Assembly (NCBI RefSeq): GCF_003852895.1
Contig: NZ_QUSW01000008.1
Location: 124,001-188,000, forward strand
Source of the DNA: Rhizobacter terrae
GTDB taxonomy: Bacteria > Pseudomonadota > Gammaproteobacteria > Burkholderiales > Burkholderiaceae_C
Direction of reading: 5' to 3'
DNA length: 64,000 nt
Shown here: positions 8,022-15,869 of the stretch, in pieces
Numbering within the stretch: the stretch's first letter is position 1
Layout of the letters: every line of letters begins with the position of its first letter
Translations under genes and position numbers: made by a program
Notes under the pieces: model-generated
Seen by the model: the letters and a program-made list of their open reading frames with translations, nothing else
Database searches by the model: none
What the model was told of the DNA's origin: nothing

Positions 8022-10172
8022 ATGACACCGAAGAAGTCCTGGCGTGTCCTCGCGCTGGCGGCATCGTTGCTGCTGGCGCTTCCGTTGTCGTCCCTGGCCG
8101 TGGGCAGTGCTGCCCTGGTCAATGGCAGTTTCGACCAGACTGCCGGCAGCCTGCCGGCGGGTTGGAACCTCGATGCCGCCGTGAAGGACAAGGGCGAGGC
8201 GCGCATGGCCGATGTGGGCGGCCAGCGCGTGCTGCAGCTGGCGCCCAATTCGCGCAACGGCGGCGACAAGCCGCTGGGCGTGGGCCAGTTGCTCGATGCC
8301 GCGGCCTACCGCGGCAAGCGCATCGTCGTGCAGGCCAAGCTGGGTGCCGAAGGCGGCGCCACGGCCATCGTCGGTGTTCATGCACTGGGCAAGAAGGGCG
8401 ACCTCGGCTTCGTCCAGCTGAAGCAAGGCGCCTCCGGCGGCGCGCTGCTGCCGCAGCAGCAGGTGCTGGCGGTGCCCGATTCGGCAGACAACCTGATCGT
8501 CTATGCCATCGTGGCGGGCACGAGCGGCAAGGCCTGGTTCGACGGCGTGTCCATGGAGCCCGAAGGGGCAGCCGCACCGGCGGCCAAGGGCGCTGCGGTG
8601 GCGCCCACGGTCGCACCGATCACCACGGCCGCGGCCATGAAGGTCGACATCAGCATCGATGCCGCCCGCACCGTGCGCACCATCCCGGCCACCATCTACG
8701 GCACCAACGTCGAATGGATCTTCGACGGCCAGGGCCTGTGGTCGGCCAGCGCGAATTCGCTGGATCCCGAGGGCGTGCGCCTGGTCAAGGAACTCGGCCC
8801 GACGGTCCTGCGTTTCCCCGGTGGCGTCTTCTCCGACACCTACCACTGGCGCGACGGCATGGGCCCGCAGGACAAGCGGCCGACCACCGAACACCACCCC
8901 AACGGCCCGAAGTCGCGCCACAGCTTCGGCACCGAAGAGGTGGCGGCGGTGGCCAAGGCCGCGGGCGCGGAACTGCTGCTCACGGTCAACGCCGGCACGG
9001 GCACCGCGGCGGAGGCGGCTGACTGGGTCAGGACCATGAACCAGGTCCAGGGTCCGAAGGTCCGCCTGTGGGAAGTGGGCAACGAGCTGTACATGAAGGG
9101 CGACCTCTCCGGCGCCTTCATGAAGGCCGACAAGTATGCCGGCATCTACAAGTCCTACGCCAGCGCGATGAAGGCGGTGGACCCGTCCATCCGCATCGGT
9201 GCCATCGGCGGCCTGAACCAGGGCACCTACCACTTCATCGACGACGACCGCTGGACCGAGACCATCCTCAAGCAGGCGGCCGGACAGATCGACTTCCTGT
9301 CGGTGCACAACGCCTATGCGCCGGTGGTCATCGGCGTGAGCGACAAGACCGATCCGCTGACCGTCTACCGCTCCATGCTCGCCGCGCCTGCGCAAGTCGA
9401 GCAAAATCTTCAATCGCTGTCGGCGCTTCTTTCAAAGTACGAGACGCCGGGCAAGCCCATCGGCATCGCCGTGACCGAATGGGGGCCGTTCTTCCACGTG
9501 CAGCCTGACAGCCCCTGGGTCGACCATGTGAAGACCATGGGCTCGGCGCTGTACGTGGCCTCGACGCTCAACGTCTTCCTGCGCAACCCGCGGGTGGAGA
9601 TGGCCAACTTCTTCAAGCTCACCGACCATGGCTTCATGGGCTGGCTGGGCCGCCGCAAGGAAGGCTGGCAGGCCACCGCGCCGTACCTGGTGTTCTCCCA
9701 GTACCGCCACAACCTCGGCCGCAACCTGGTGCAGACGGACGTGACCTCGCCGACCTTCTCCAGCAAGGCCATCGGCGTGGTGTCCTCGCAGGAGCGCTCG
9801 CCCTTCGTGGACGCGGTGGCCACGGTGGACGGCGGCAAGATGCAGGTCATCCTCGTGAACAAGAGCGAGGACAAGGCGGTGGAGGCGCACATCGTCGTGA
9901 AGGGCGTGCGTTCGACGGGGCCGGCCAAGACCGACATCCTCCGCGCGGATTCGCTGGACGCCAACACCGGCACCGAGCTGCCGCTGGTGCCCGGCCTGAA
10001 GTGGGGCAAGCAGGTGGAAGTCGCGCGGTTCAGCCGCGGCGCACCGAGCGAGATCCGTCGTGAATCCGGAACCCTGCCTGGCGCGAGTGCCACGGCCGCA
10101 GGCGTTCCGCTGACCGTCCAGCTGCCGCCCCTGAGCGTCACCACGCTCAGCGTGGCCGACCTGCGCCGCTGA
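8022..10172 (+). CDS. Secreted GH51-like glycoside hydrolase (alpha-L-arabinofuranosidase type)
   Basis: A 716-residue exported protein. Residues 1 to about 26 form a signal peptide (KKSW, a hydrophobic core, then SSLAVG). A beta-rich carbohydrate-binding-like segment follows (LVNGSFDQTAGSLPAGW, about 32-180), then an Ala/Pro-rich linker. The catalytic (beta/alpha)8 domain begins near residue 205 with VDISIDAARTVR, TIYGTNVEWIFDGQGLW and VLRFPGGVFSDTYHWRDG, and carries GTEEVAAVAKAAGAE and VNAGTGTAAEAADWV, all GH51/arabinofuranosidase hallmarks. The predicted acid/base is Glu355 (WEVGNELY) and the nucleophile Glu486 (VTEWGPFF). A C-terminal beta-sandwich follows. Position inside the polymer operon suggests it trims or releases the exopolysaccharide; the bond cleaved is not known. 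The start has a GAGGTTGAC ribosome site. Confidence 0.8.
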   Translation: MTPKKSWRVLALAASLLLALPLSSLAVGSAALVNGSFDQTAGSLPAGWNLDAAVKDKGEARMADVGGQRVLQLAPNSRNGGDKPLGVGQLLDAAAYRGKRIVVQAKLGAEGGATAIVGVHALGKKGDLGFVQLKQGASGGALLPQQQVLAVPDSADNLIVYAIVAGTSGKAWFDGVSMEPEGAAAPAAKGAAVAPTVAPITTAAAMKVDISIDAARTVRTIPATIYGTNVEWIFDGQGLWSASANSLDPEGVRLVKELGPTVLRFPGGVFSDTYHWRDGMGPQDKRPTTEHHPNGPKSRHSFGTEEVAAVAKAAGAELLLTVNAGTGTAAEAADWVRTMNQVQGPKVRLWEVGNELYMKGDLSGAFMKADKYAGIYKSYASAMKAVDPSIRIGAIGGLNQGTYHFIDDDRWTETILKQAAGQIDFLSVHNAYAPVVIGVSDKTDPLTVYRSMLAAPAQVEQNLQSLSALLSKYETPGKPIGIAVTEWGPFFHVQPDSPWVDHVKTMGSALYVASTLNVFLRNPRVEMANFFKLTDHGFMGWLGRRKEGWQATAPYLVFSQYRHNLGRNLVQTDVTSPTFSSKAIGVVSSQERSPFVDAVATVDGGKMQVILVNKSEDKAVEAHIVVKGVRSTGPAKTDILRADSLDANTGTELPLVPGLKWGKQVEVARFSRGAPSEIRRESGTLPGASATAAGVPLTVQLPPLSVTTLSVADLRR

Positions 10173-10195
10173 CACGCCGCGCAACGAGTGACCCC

Positions 10196-11677
10196 GTGAC
10201 CCGCAGTGCCACCACGCGCAGCCAGCACATCCTGCTGCTGGCCCAGGTGGCACGGCTGGCGATCTCGCTGTTCATCGCGGGACTGCTGGGCCGGCACCTG
10301 CCGGCAGCGGACTTCGGGCTGGTGGCGCTGATCGGCGCCATCTTCGCGCTGTCGCAGGACGTGCTGGACATGGGCACCACCGCCGTCGCGGCGCGCGAGG
10401 TGGCTCGTGCACCGGCTGACGAGCCGCAGATCATGGCCTCGCTGCTGGCCTGGCGGCGATGGGTGGCGGTGGCCCTGGCGGCGTTGTGCGTGGCGCTGGG
10501 CTTCGGTCCCTTCGCGCTGGCCGACAAGCCGGCGCTGCTGGCGGCGCTGGCCATCGCGGTGTGGCTGCTTCACCTGGGCGCGTACCACGTGGTCTTCCAG
10601 GTTCGGCAGGCCTTCGGCCGTGCCACCTTGCTGGCGATGTCCACGCATGTTGCGTTCCTCATCGCCTGCCTGGTCACGGTGGGCTTGCATGGCGCGGGCG
10701 TCGCGGTGGCGTTCGCCGTGGTGGCGCGCGAGATCGTGCAGGTGCTGGGCAGCCGGGTGATCGCGCGGCGCGTGCTGGGCTATGCCTTGCCCAAGCCATC
10801 GCCTGACTTCGAATGGCGCCGGCTCATGCGCGCGGCCGGCGTGTTCGGCCTGACTGGCGTGCTCTACAAGCTGGCCCAGCATTCGGGCAACTTCTTCGTC
10901 TGGTCCATGGCCAGCCCCGAGGCGCTGGGCAGCTACAGCGCGGCGCAGCGGCTGGTCTCGCCCTTGCGCGACGTGGCCTGGCTGTTCGCCACGCCGCTGA
11001 TCGCCACGCTGACGGCAATGGCTGAACGCGAACCGGACGAGGTGGTGTGCCAGCTCGGCAGCCATGCGCGCCTTCTGGTGGGCGTGGCGGCGGCCATCGG
11101 CGCGGCCGGCGTGCTGGTGGCGCCGGCCCTGCTGCACTGGCTCTACGGCGAGCGCTACAGCCAGGGTGCGCTGTCGGCCTTGCCCAGCTTGCGCTGGCAG
11201 ATCCTGGGCGCCTGCTTCGCCTTGGTCACGCCCATCCTCGTGGTGGGCAAGCTCGCCTTCGGCCGCGAGCGCGACATGCTCTGGATGAGCCTGGCCGCCC
11301 TGGTGATCGCCGCCATGGCCAATGCCTGGGCCGTGCCTCGCTATGGTGCCGAGGGCGCATCGGCCGCCTATGCAGTGTCGGAGTTCGCCTTGCTGGCGCT
11401 GCTGTGGAGCCGCTCGGCGCTGCACGGCAACGGCATGCTCGGGGCACGTCTCGTGCTTTATCTCGTGCCGGCGGTGCTCGTCGCCGCGAGCGTGAGTGCG
11501 CTGGAGGCCAGCCCGGCGCTGCAGTTCGCGGTGGCTTGCGTCCTGGTGATCCTCAGCTTCGGCGTGCTGTCGCAGCTGCGCGAGCAACGCGAGTCCCGCC
11601 AGAACCTCAAGCGCGCGGAGGGCGCCTTGCCGGCGCTGGCGATCGAACCCGAATTGAGCAGGGAGGCCTTGTCGTGA
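10196..11677 (+). CDS. Polysaccharide flippase, Wzx/MOP type
   Basis: A 493-residue integral membrane protein with about 12-14 hydrophobic segments and the usual MOP-family opening (QVARLAISLFIAGLLGRHLPAADFGLVALIGAIF), plus an Arg-rich cytosolic C-terminus. It should flip undecaprenyl-linked repeat units. The start is a GTG at 10196, 23 bp after the glycosidase stop, with only a weak ribosome binding site. The stop overlaps the aminotransferase start (GTGA at 11674). It shares family but little visible sequence with the flippase at 1-1212, so this is not a recent duplication. Confidence 0.85.
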   Translation: MTRSATTRSQHILLLAQVARLAISLFIAGLLGRHLPAADFGLVALIGAIFALSQDVLDMGTTAVAAREVARAPADEPQIMASLLAWRRWVAVALAALCVALGFGPFALADKPALLAALAIAVWLLHLGAYHVVFQVRQAFGRATLLAMSTHVAFLIACLVTVGLHGAGVAVAFAVVAREIVQVLGSRVIARRVLGYALPKPSPDFEWRRLMRAAGVFGLTGVLYKLAQHSGNFFVWSMASPEALGSYSAAQRLVSPLRDVAWLFATPLIATLTAMAEREPDEVVCQLGSHARLLVGVAAAIGAAGVLVAPALLHWLYGERYSQGALSALPSLRWQILGACFALVTPILVVGKLAFGRERDMLWMSLAALVIAAMANAWAVPRYGAEGASAAYAVSEFALLALLWSRSALHGNGMLGARLVLYLVPAVLVAASVSALEASPALQFAVACVLVILSFGVLSQLREQRESRQNLKRAEGALPALAIEPELSREALS

Positions 11678-12801
11678 GCACCGAGATCGTGCGTGGCGCC
11701 GGCAGCCGGGTGATGGCCTCCGACGGCCGCGAGTACATCGACCTCATGAGCGGCTTCGGCGCGGTCTTCCTCGGGCATTGCCGGGCTGACATCGCCGATG
11801 CCTTGAAGCGGCAGGCGGATTCACTGTGGGCCTGCGCCCGCTTCGAACATCCGGCGTCCGCGCAAGCCCGAAGTGCCATCGAGGCCATCCTGCCCACGGG
11901 CTATCACTTCGGCGGCCTGTATTCCACCGGCATGGAGGTCGCGGAATTCGCCATGCGCGTCGCCGCGCGCCACACGGGGCGGCGCGAGTTCGTCGGCTTT
12001 GCCAGCAGCATGCATGGCAAGTCGGTGGCCACGGCGGCGCTGGCCTGGGCCAATGCGCCCGTGGGGTCGACGCAGATGCACCTGCTGCCGTTCGTGTCGA
12101 CTGCCACGGAAGACCAGATCGTCGAGCAGCTCACCGGGCTGCTGGCAGGCGGGCGCATCGCGGCGCTGTTCGTGGAACCCATCCAGGGATCGAACGGTGG
12201 GCATGAAGGCAGCGCGGCCTTCTACGAACGGCTGATCGAAGCCTGCCATGCGCATGGCACGCTGTGCATCTTCGACGAGATCCTCACCGGGCTGTACCGG
12301 ACGGGGCCGTGCTTCCATTCGGACTCGCTGCAGGCCAGGCCCGATGTCGTGCTGTTTGCCAAGAGCATGGGCAATGGCTTTCCGGTGTCGGGCATTGCGT
12401 TGCGCGAACCGCTGGGCGTTGCGGCCGACGCGTTGCCGGGCAGCACGTTCTCGGGGAACCCGCTGGCCGCCGCCACGGTGGCCGCGACGCTGGGCGCGAT
12501 GGGCGCGCTGGACATGACGACGCTGGTGACTGGCATCGACCGCACGGTGCGGCAGCGGTTTGCATCTCGCACTGATCTCTTCACGCTGCGCGGCCGTGGT
12601 GCCTTGTGGGTGCTGGAGGCCTCGCCGCGCGTGGACATGCCCAAGGCGCTGGAGGGCATCCGTGTACAGGGCGTGCTGGCGAGTTCGCACGGGCGATGCA
12701 TCCGCTTGCTGCCGGCAGCCACGATCGGACTGGACGACCTCGACCGGGCCTGCGGCGCCATCGAACAAGCCGCTGAAGCGGCCATCGTGAAGGCAGCCTG
12801 A
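11674..12801 (+). CDS. Class III PLP-dependent aminotransferase in the exopolysaccharide operon
   Basis: A 375-residue protein with the class III aminotransferase core: DGREYIDLMSGFGAVFLGH at the start, FVEPIQGSNGG, then IFDEILTGLYRTG with the PLP-nitrogen Asp, the PLP lysine in LFAKSMGNGFPVSG (Lys230), and STFSGNPLAAA. The GTG at 11674 overlaps the flippase stop and has GGGAGG about 8 nt upstream. The family is normally 420-460 residues, so both the N-terminus and the C-terminal domain are compact. Nucleotide-sugar aminotransferases are usually of the DegT/DnrJ/EryC1 type, so a class III enzyme here is unusual and more like glutamate-1-semialdehyde aminomutase relatives. It may aminate a sugar or a non-sugar substituent; substrate unknown. 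Confidence 0.78.
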   Translation: MSTEIVRGAGSRVMASDGREYIDLMSGFGAVFLGHCRADIADALKRQADSLWACARFEHPASAQARSAIEAILPTGYHFGGLYSTGMEVAEFAMRVAARHTGRREFVGFASSMHGKSVATAALAWANAPVGSTQMHLLPFVSTATEDQIVEQLTGLLAGGRIAALFVEPIQGSNGGHEGSAAFYERLIEACHAHGTLCIFDEILTGLYRTGPCFHSDSLQARPDVVLFAKSMGNGFPVSGIALREPLGVAADALPGSTFSGNPLAAATVAATLGAMGALDMTTLVTGIDRTVRQRFASRTDLFTLRGRGALWVLEASPRVDMPKALEGIRVQGVLASSHGRCIRLLPAATIGLDDLDRACGAIEQAAEAAIVKAA

Positions 12802-12850
12802 GACCAGCGAGGAATGACACACGGGGCGGGGGCCCGCAAGGAGAAGACGC

Positions 12851-13531
12851 ATGAAGAAACGACTGTTCATCTTCGGCACGGGAAATTTCGCGGAAATGTG
12901 CCACCACTTCTTCGGCGAGGAGGACAGCGGCTACGAGGTCTGCGGGTTCACGGTGGATGCGGCGTACGTCGAAGGACGCACGGAGTTCCGCGGGCTGCCG
13001 GTCATGGCCTACGAGGACTTGCTGGCCAGCCCCTTGCGCGAAGGCGCCGAGCTGTTCGTGGCGGTGGGCGTCGGCAAGATCAACACGCTGCGGGCGCAGA
13101 AGGTGGAGCAGGTCCAGAAGGACGGCTTCACGCTGGCCTCCTACGTGAGCCCGCTGGCACGCGTGCCCAAGGGCTTCGTGGCGCGGCCCAACGTGATGAT
13201 CATGGACCAGGTGAACATCCACCCGGACGTGGAGATCGGCGCCGACACCATCGTGTGGAGCAACTCGCGCATCGCGCTGAAGGTGCGCATCGGCGAGCAC
13301 GTGTGGATCACGTCGGCGGTGATCGGCGACTCGACGACGATCGGCGACTACAGCTTCGTGGGCCTGAATGCGACGGTGGCGCCGTTCGTGCAGGTGGGCA
13401 GCCACAACCTCATCGGCGCGGGGGCGCTGATCACGCAGGACACGAAGGACTATGAGGTTTATCGAGGCGCACGCAGCAAGCCGTCGCGCGTTTCAAGCCT
13501 TCGCATCCGCAACATCCCGCTGATTTCGTGA
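12851..13531 (+). CDS. NeuD/PglD-like sugar O- or N-acyltransferase
   Basis: A 226-residue protein with an N-terminal Rossmann-like substrate domain (KRLFIFGTGNFAEM, residues 3-16) and a C-terminal left-handed beta-helix of hexapeptide repeats (from about residue 115: NVMIMDQVNIHPDVEIGADTIV through LIGAGALI). This is the arrangement of PglD/NeuD acetyltransferases that use acetyl-CoA to acylate sugars. It follows the aminotransferase by 49 bp, so N-acylation of the aminated product is a reasonable guess. Ribosome site AAGGAGAAG lies upstream of the ATG. The gene ends two bases from the stop of the convergent gene, inside a perfect palindrome. Confidence 0.82.
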   Translation: MKKRLFIFGTGNFAEMCHHFFGEEDSGYEVCGFTVDAAYVEGRTEFRGLPVMAYEDLLASPLREGAELFVAVGVGKINTLRAQKVEQVQKDGFTLASYVSPLARVPKGFVARPNVMIMDQVNIHPDVEIGADTIVWSNSRIALKVRIGEHVWITSAVIGDSTTIGDYSFVGLNATVAPFVQVGSHNLIGAGALITQDTKDYEVYRGARSKPSRVSSLRIRNIPLIS

Positions 13532-13540
13532 GCTCACGAA
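13525..13540. repeat. Perfect 16-bp palindrome spanning two convergent stop codons
   Basis: TTCGTGAG followed by CTCACGAA is fully self-complementary and contains the TGA stops of both convergent genes (13529-13531 on plus, 13534-13536 on minus). Both genes therefore end in TCG TGA. No T-tract follows on either strand, so it is not a classical intrinsic terminator. Confidence 0.85.
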
Positions 13541-14718
13541 GCGACGTGCTCGATCAACTCTGAGGGCTTCAGCCCGCTCTCCAGCCGCCGCGTGATGCGC
13601 TCGAATTGCGCCAGGGTGTCCGTCTCGCGTGACACCAGGTCGGCGCTATCCAGCCGTTGCTCCATCGACAGCGACGGCGGCGTCCAACCGCCATAGAAGG
13701 TCTGGATGCCGGTGTCGCGCAGGCTGGGCAGGATGCTCACCATGTGGCCTTCATCGAAGAAGAACACCACCTGCCTGGCGATCACGCGGTGGATGATCGA
13801 GAAGGAGTAGTGGTTCCAGAAGAAGGCGTAGCGGGCCAGCGACAGGCGCTGCATGAAGTCGCGGTAGGACGCCGCGCTGTCGAGTTCGACGTTGGCTGGC
13901 ACGCGCCCGGTGAGTGCCTTCACCACGCCGGCCGGCCCGATCAGGCAGACCCTCGCACCGCTGGCCGCAGCGTCCGACAGTCTTGCCGCCAGCAGCTCAT
14001 GGAAGCGCTCCACGCCCCAGCGCTTGCATTGCATCTGGTGGTCGATCTGCGAGAGCACGAACAGCCATGCGCCATCGGCTGCATGCGTGGCCGGCTTCGG
14101 ACGGCTGGCGTTGAAGTAGGGCAGCCTGCGTCCCGGCGCCATCGCATCCACCGGAGCAGGATAGATGTGCAGGTCGTGGCGGAACAGCCGCCCCATGAGG
14201 TACAGCCGCAGCGACAGTGCCCGCGCCAGCAGCCGGACGGCCAGGCCCGCTTCGCCGGTGGACGACCCGCGCAGGATGTCCGCGAAGCGCAGCGACTTCG
14301 GGCTGTCGAGCATGCCGAGGAACGGGTCGCTCGTGACCACGCGGATGCCGCGCTGCCGCAGCAGCCGCCGCAGGCGCCAGGCCTTGAGCAGCGTGAGCCG
14401 CCGCCCGATGGTGAGCAGGTAGCCGCAGAACATCATGGCGATGTCCGGCCGCAGCTCGTCGACCACGCGCACGATGTCGTCCAGGCTGTCGTACACCCGC
14501 GGTGCGATGCCGTCGATGGGCGACTGCGACTGGCGCAAGGATGCGGGCAGCAGCACCGTGGCCGGCGTCGCCAGCCTCAGGCCGTTGAGGAAGTACATGG
14601 CCCCGCCCAGCTCGCCGTAGTCGCCCGAGACGATGACGAGCAGCCGCGCCGCCACGGGCGCGCTTGGGTCGCCATCCACGGCGCCGGCGACCAGCTCGGG
14701 CGCGGCCAGGTCGTTCAT
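13534..14718 (-). CDS. Unrecognised exopolysaccharide-locus protein, possibly glycosyltransferase-like
   Basis: I do not recognise this 394-residue protein. It is soluble, without signal peptide or clear membrane segments. The N-terminal third looks Rossmann-like (ARLLVIVSGDYGELGGAMYFLNGLR, then RPDIAMMFCGYLLTIGRR), and the middle has WLFVLSQIDHQMQCKRWGVERFHELLAARL and ARVCLIGPAG, which would fit the second nucleotide-binding half of a GT-B fold. It lacks the EX7E motif of GT4 enzymes. It is the last gene of the leftward glycosyltransferase operon; its ATG overlaps the stop of the preceding GT4 gene (ATGA, 14715-14718). A transferase or modification enzyme for the same polymer is inferred from position only. 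Confidence 0.6.
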   Translation of the reverse strand: MNDLAAPELVAGAVDGDPSAPVAARLLVIVSGDYGELGGAMYFLNGLRLATPATVLLPASLRQSQSPIDGIAPRVYDSLDDIVRVVDELRPDIAMMFCGYLLTIGRRLTLLKAWRLRRLLRQRGIRVVTSDPFLGMLDSPKSLRFADILRGSSTGEAGLAVRLLARALSLRLYLMGRLFRHDLHIYPAPVDAMAPGRRLPYFNASRPKPATHAADGAWLFVLSQIDHQMQCKRWGVERFHELLAARLSDAAASGARVCLIGPAGVVKALTGRVPANVELDSAASYRDFMQRLSLARYAFFWNHYSFSIIHRVIARQVVFFFDEGHMVSILPSLRDTGIQTFYGGWTPPSLSMEQRLDSADLVSRETDTLAQFERITRRLESGLKPSELIEHVAS

Positions 14719-15869
14719 CGCTTGCGGCCTGCCACCGCCTGGTCGATCACGTCATCCAGCCCGCTGACCAGCTTGTCCCAGGTGAAGCGCTTGACGCGTT
14801 CCAGCCCGGCCTGGCCCATGCGGCGAAGGCGGCTCTCGTCTTGCGTGAGCAGTTCCATCGCCACCGAGAAGCTCTGCGGATCGGCGTTGACGAGGTAGCC
14901 GCTGACCTGGTGCTCCACCACCTCGCGCGGTCCGCCACGGTTCACGGCGATCACCGGCTTGCCTCGCGCCATGGCTTCCATCGGCGTGAGGCCCAGGTCT
15001 TCGTTGAAGGCCGTGAACAGCGAGGCCCCGCAGCGGGTGTAGTAGTCCTGCATCTGCGCATCGGACGGGCCGACGTGGAAGGTGATGCTGTCGTCGCCGC
15101 CGGTGAGTTCCTTGAGCCTGGCGAAGTACTCCTGGCCCTTGTGGTCCACCATGCCGGCGATCACCAGCTTCCAGTCGGAGCCGGTCGCGCGCTTGAACAT
15201 CAGGAAGGCCTCGATGCCCAGCTCGATGTTCTTCGTCCACATGATGCGGCCGGGCAGGAAGAAGAAGTGCTCGAAGGTGTCGCTGGCCTGGATGCGCGAC
15301 CCGTCCACGCCGGGGTAGAGCACGTCCATGGACGCGGCCTCGCCCAGGCCGCCGGCCACGGAACGGTCGCGTACCGTTTCGCTGATGCACACCACGCGGT
15401 CGTAGCGGCGCCACAGCCAGCGGTCCATCCAGCGGTAGCCTTTTTCCATCAGCAAGGCCATCCAGCGGCGTCCGCCCTGGCGTTCGAGGTGGCGCTTGCG
15501 GTATTCCTCGTCGTACACCGCGCGCAGCGGCGTGAAGCACAGGTTGATGGCCGGCACCTGCCCGTTGCGCAGGGTGACGAAGCTGCCCACGCCGTCGCAG
15601 CACACCACCAGCGCATCGACCTTGTCGGTGGCCAGCCGCGTGCGGGCGATGTTCATGGAAGCGCCCAGCACCGCGCCATAGCTGCGCTGCACGGAGACGC
15701 GGTTGACCTCCTGCACGTGGTGCTGCTTCAGCTCGGGGTAGGTGCCCTCGGCGTCGTAGTGGCTGGTGTAGATGTCCCACTCATGCCGGCTGCGCTTGGC
15801 GATCTCGAGGATGGTGCGTTCCAGGCCGCTCTTGAGGTAGATCCAGGGGTGGTATAGCGCGACTCTCAT
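14715..15869 (-). CDS. Glycosyltransferase family 4
   Basis: A 384-residue GT-B fold enzyme. The N-terminal acceptor domain opens VALYHPWIYLKSGLERTILEIAKRS. The C-terminal donor domain has LPGRIMWTKNIELGIEAFLMF and the retaining-GT EX7E motif in FNEDLGLTPMEAMARGKPVIAVNRGGPREVV. It should transfer one sugar of the repeat unit to the growing undecaprenyl-linked chain at the cytosolic membrane face. Donor and acceptor are not readable from sequence. Both ends overlap the neighbouring genes by 4 bp (ATGA), so it is clearly part of an operon. Confidence 0.88.
   Translation of the reverse strand: MRVALYHPWIYLKSGLERTILEIAKRSRHEWDIYTSHYDAEGTYPELKQHHVQEVNRVSVQRSYGAVLGASMNIARTRLATDKVDALVVCCDGVGSFVTLRNGQVPAINLCFTPLRAVYDEEYRKRHLERQGGRRWMALLMEKGYRWMDRWLWRRYDRVVCISETVRDRSVAGGLGEAASMDVLYPGVDGSRIQASDTFEHFFFLPGRIMWTKNIELGIEAFLMFKRATGSDWKLVIAGMVDHKGQEYFARLKELTGGDDSITFHVGPSDAQMQDYYTRCGASLFTAFNEDLGLTPMEAMARGKPVIAVNRGGPREVVEHQVSGYLVNADPQSFSVAMELLTQDESRLRRMGQAGLERVKRFTWDKLVSGLDDVIDQAVAGRKR

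Noticed and set aside
11047-11673. Upstream extension of the aminotransferase frame by about 209 codons
   Set aside because: It overlaps the flippase gene in another frame and is Arg/Gly/Ala-rich; the GTG at 11674 with GGGAGG fits the family start.
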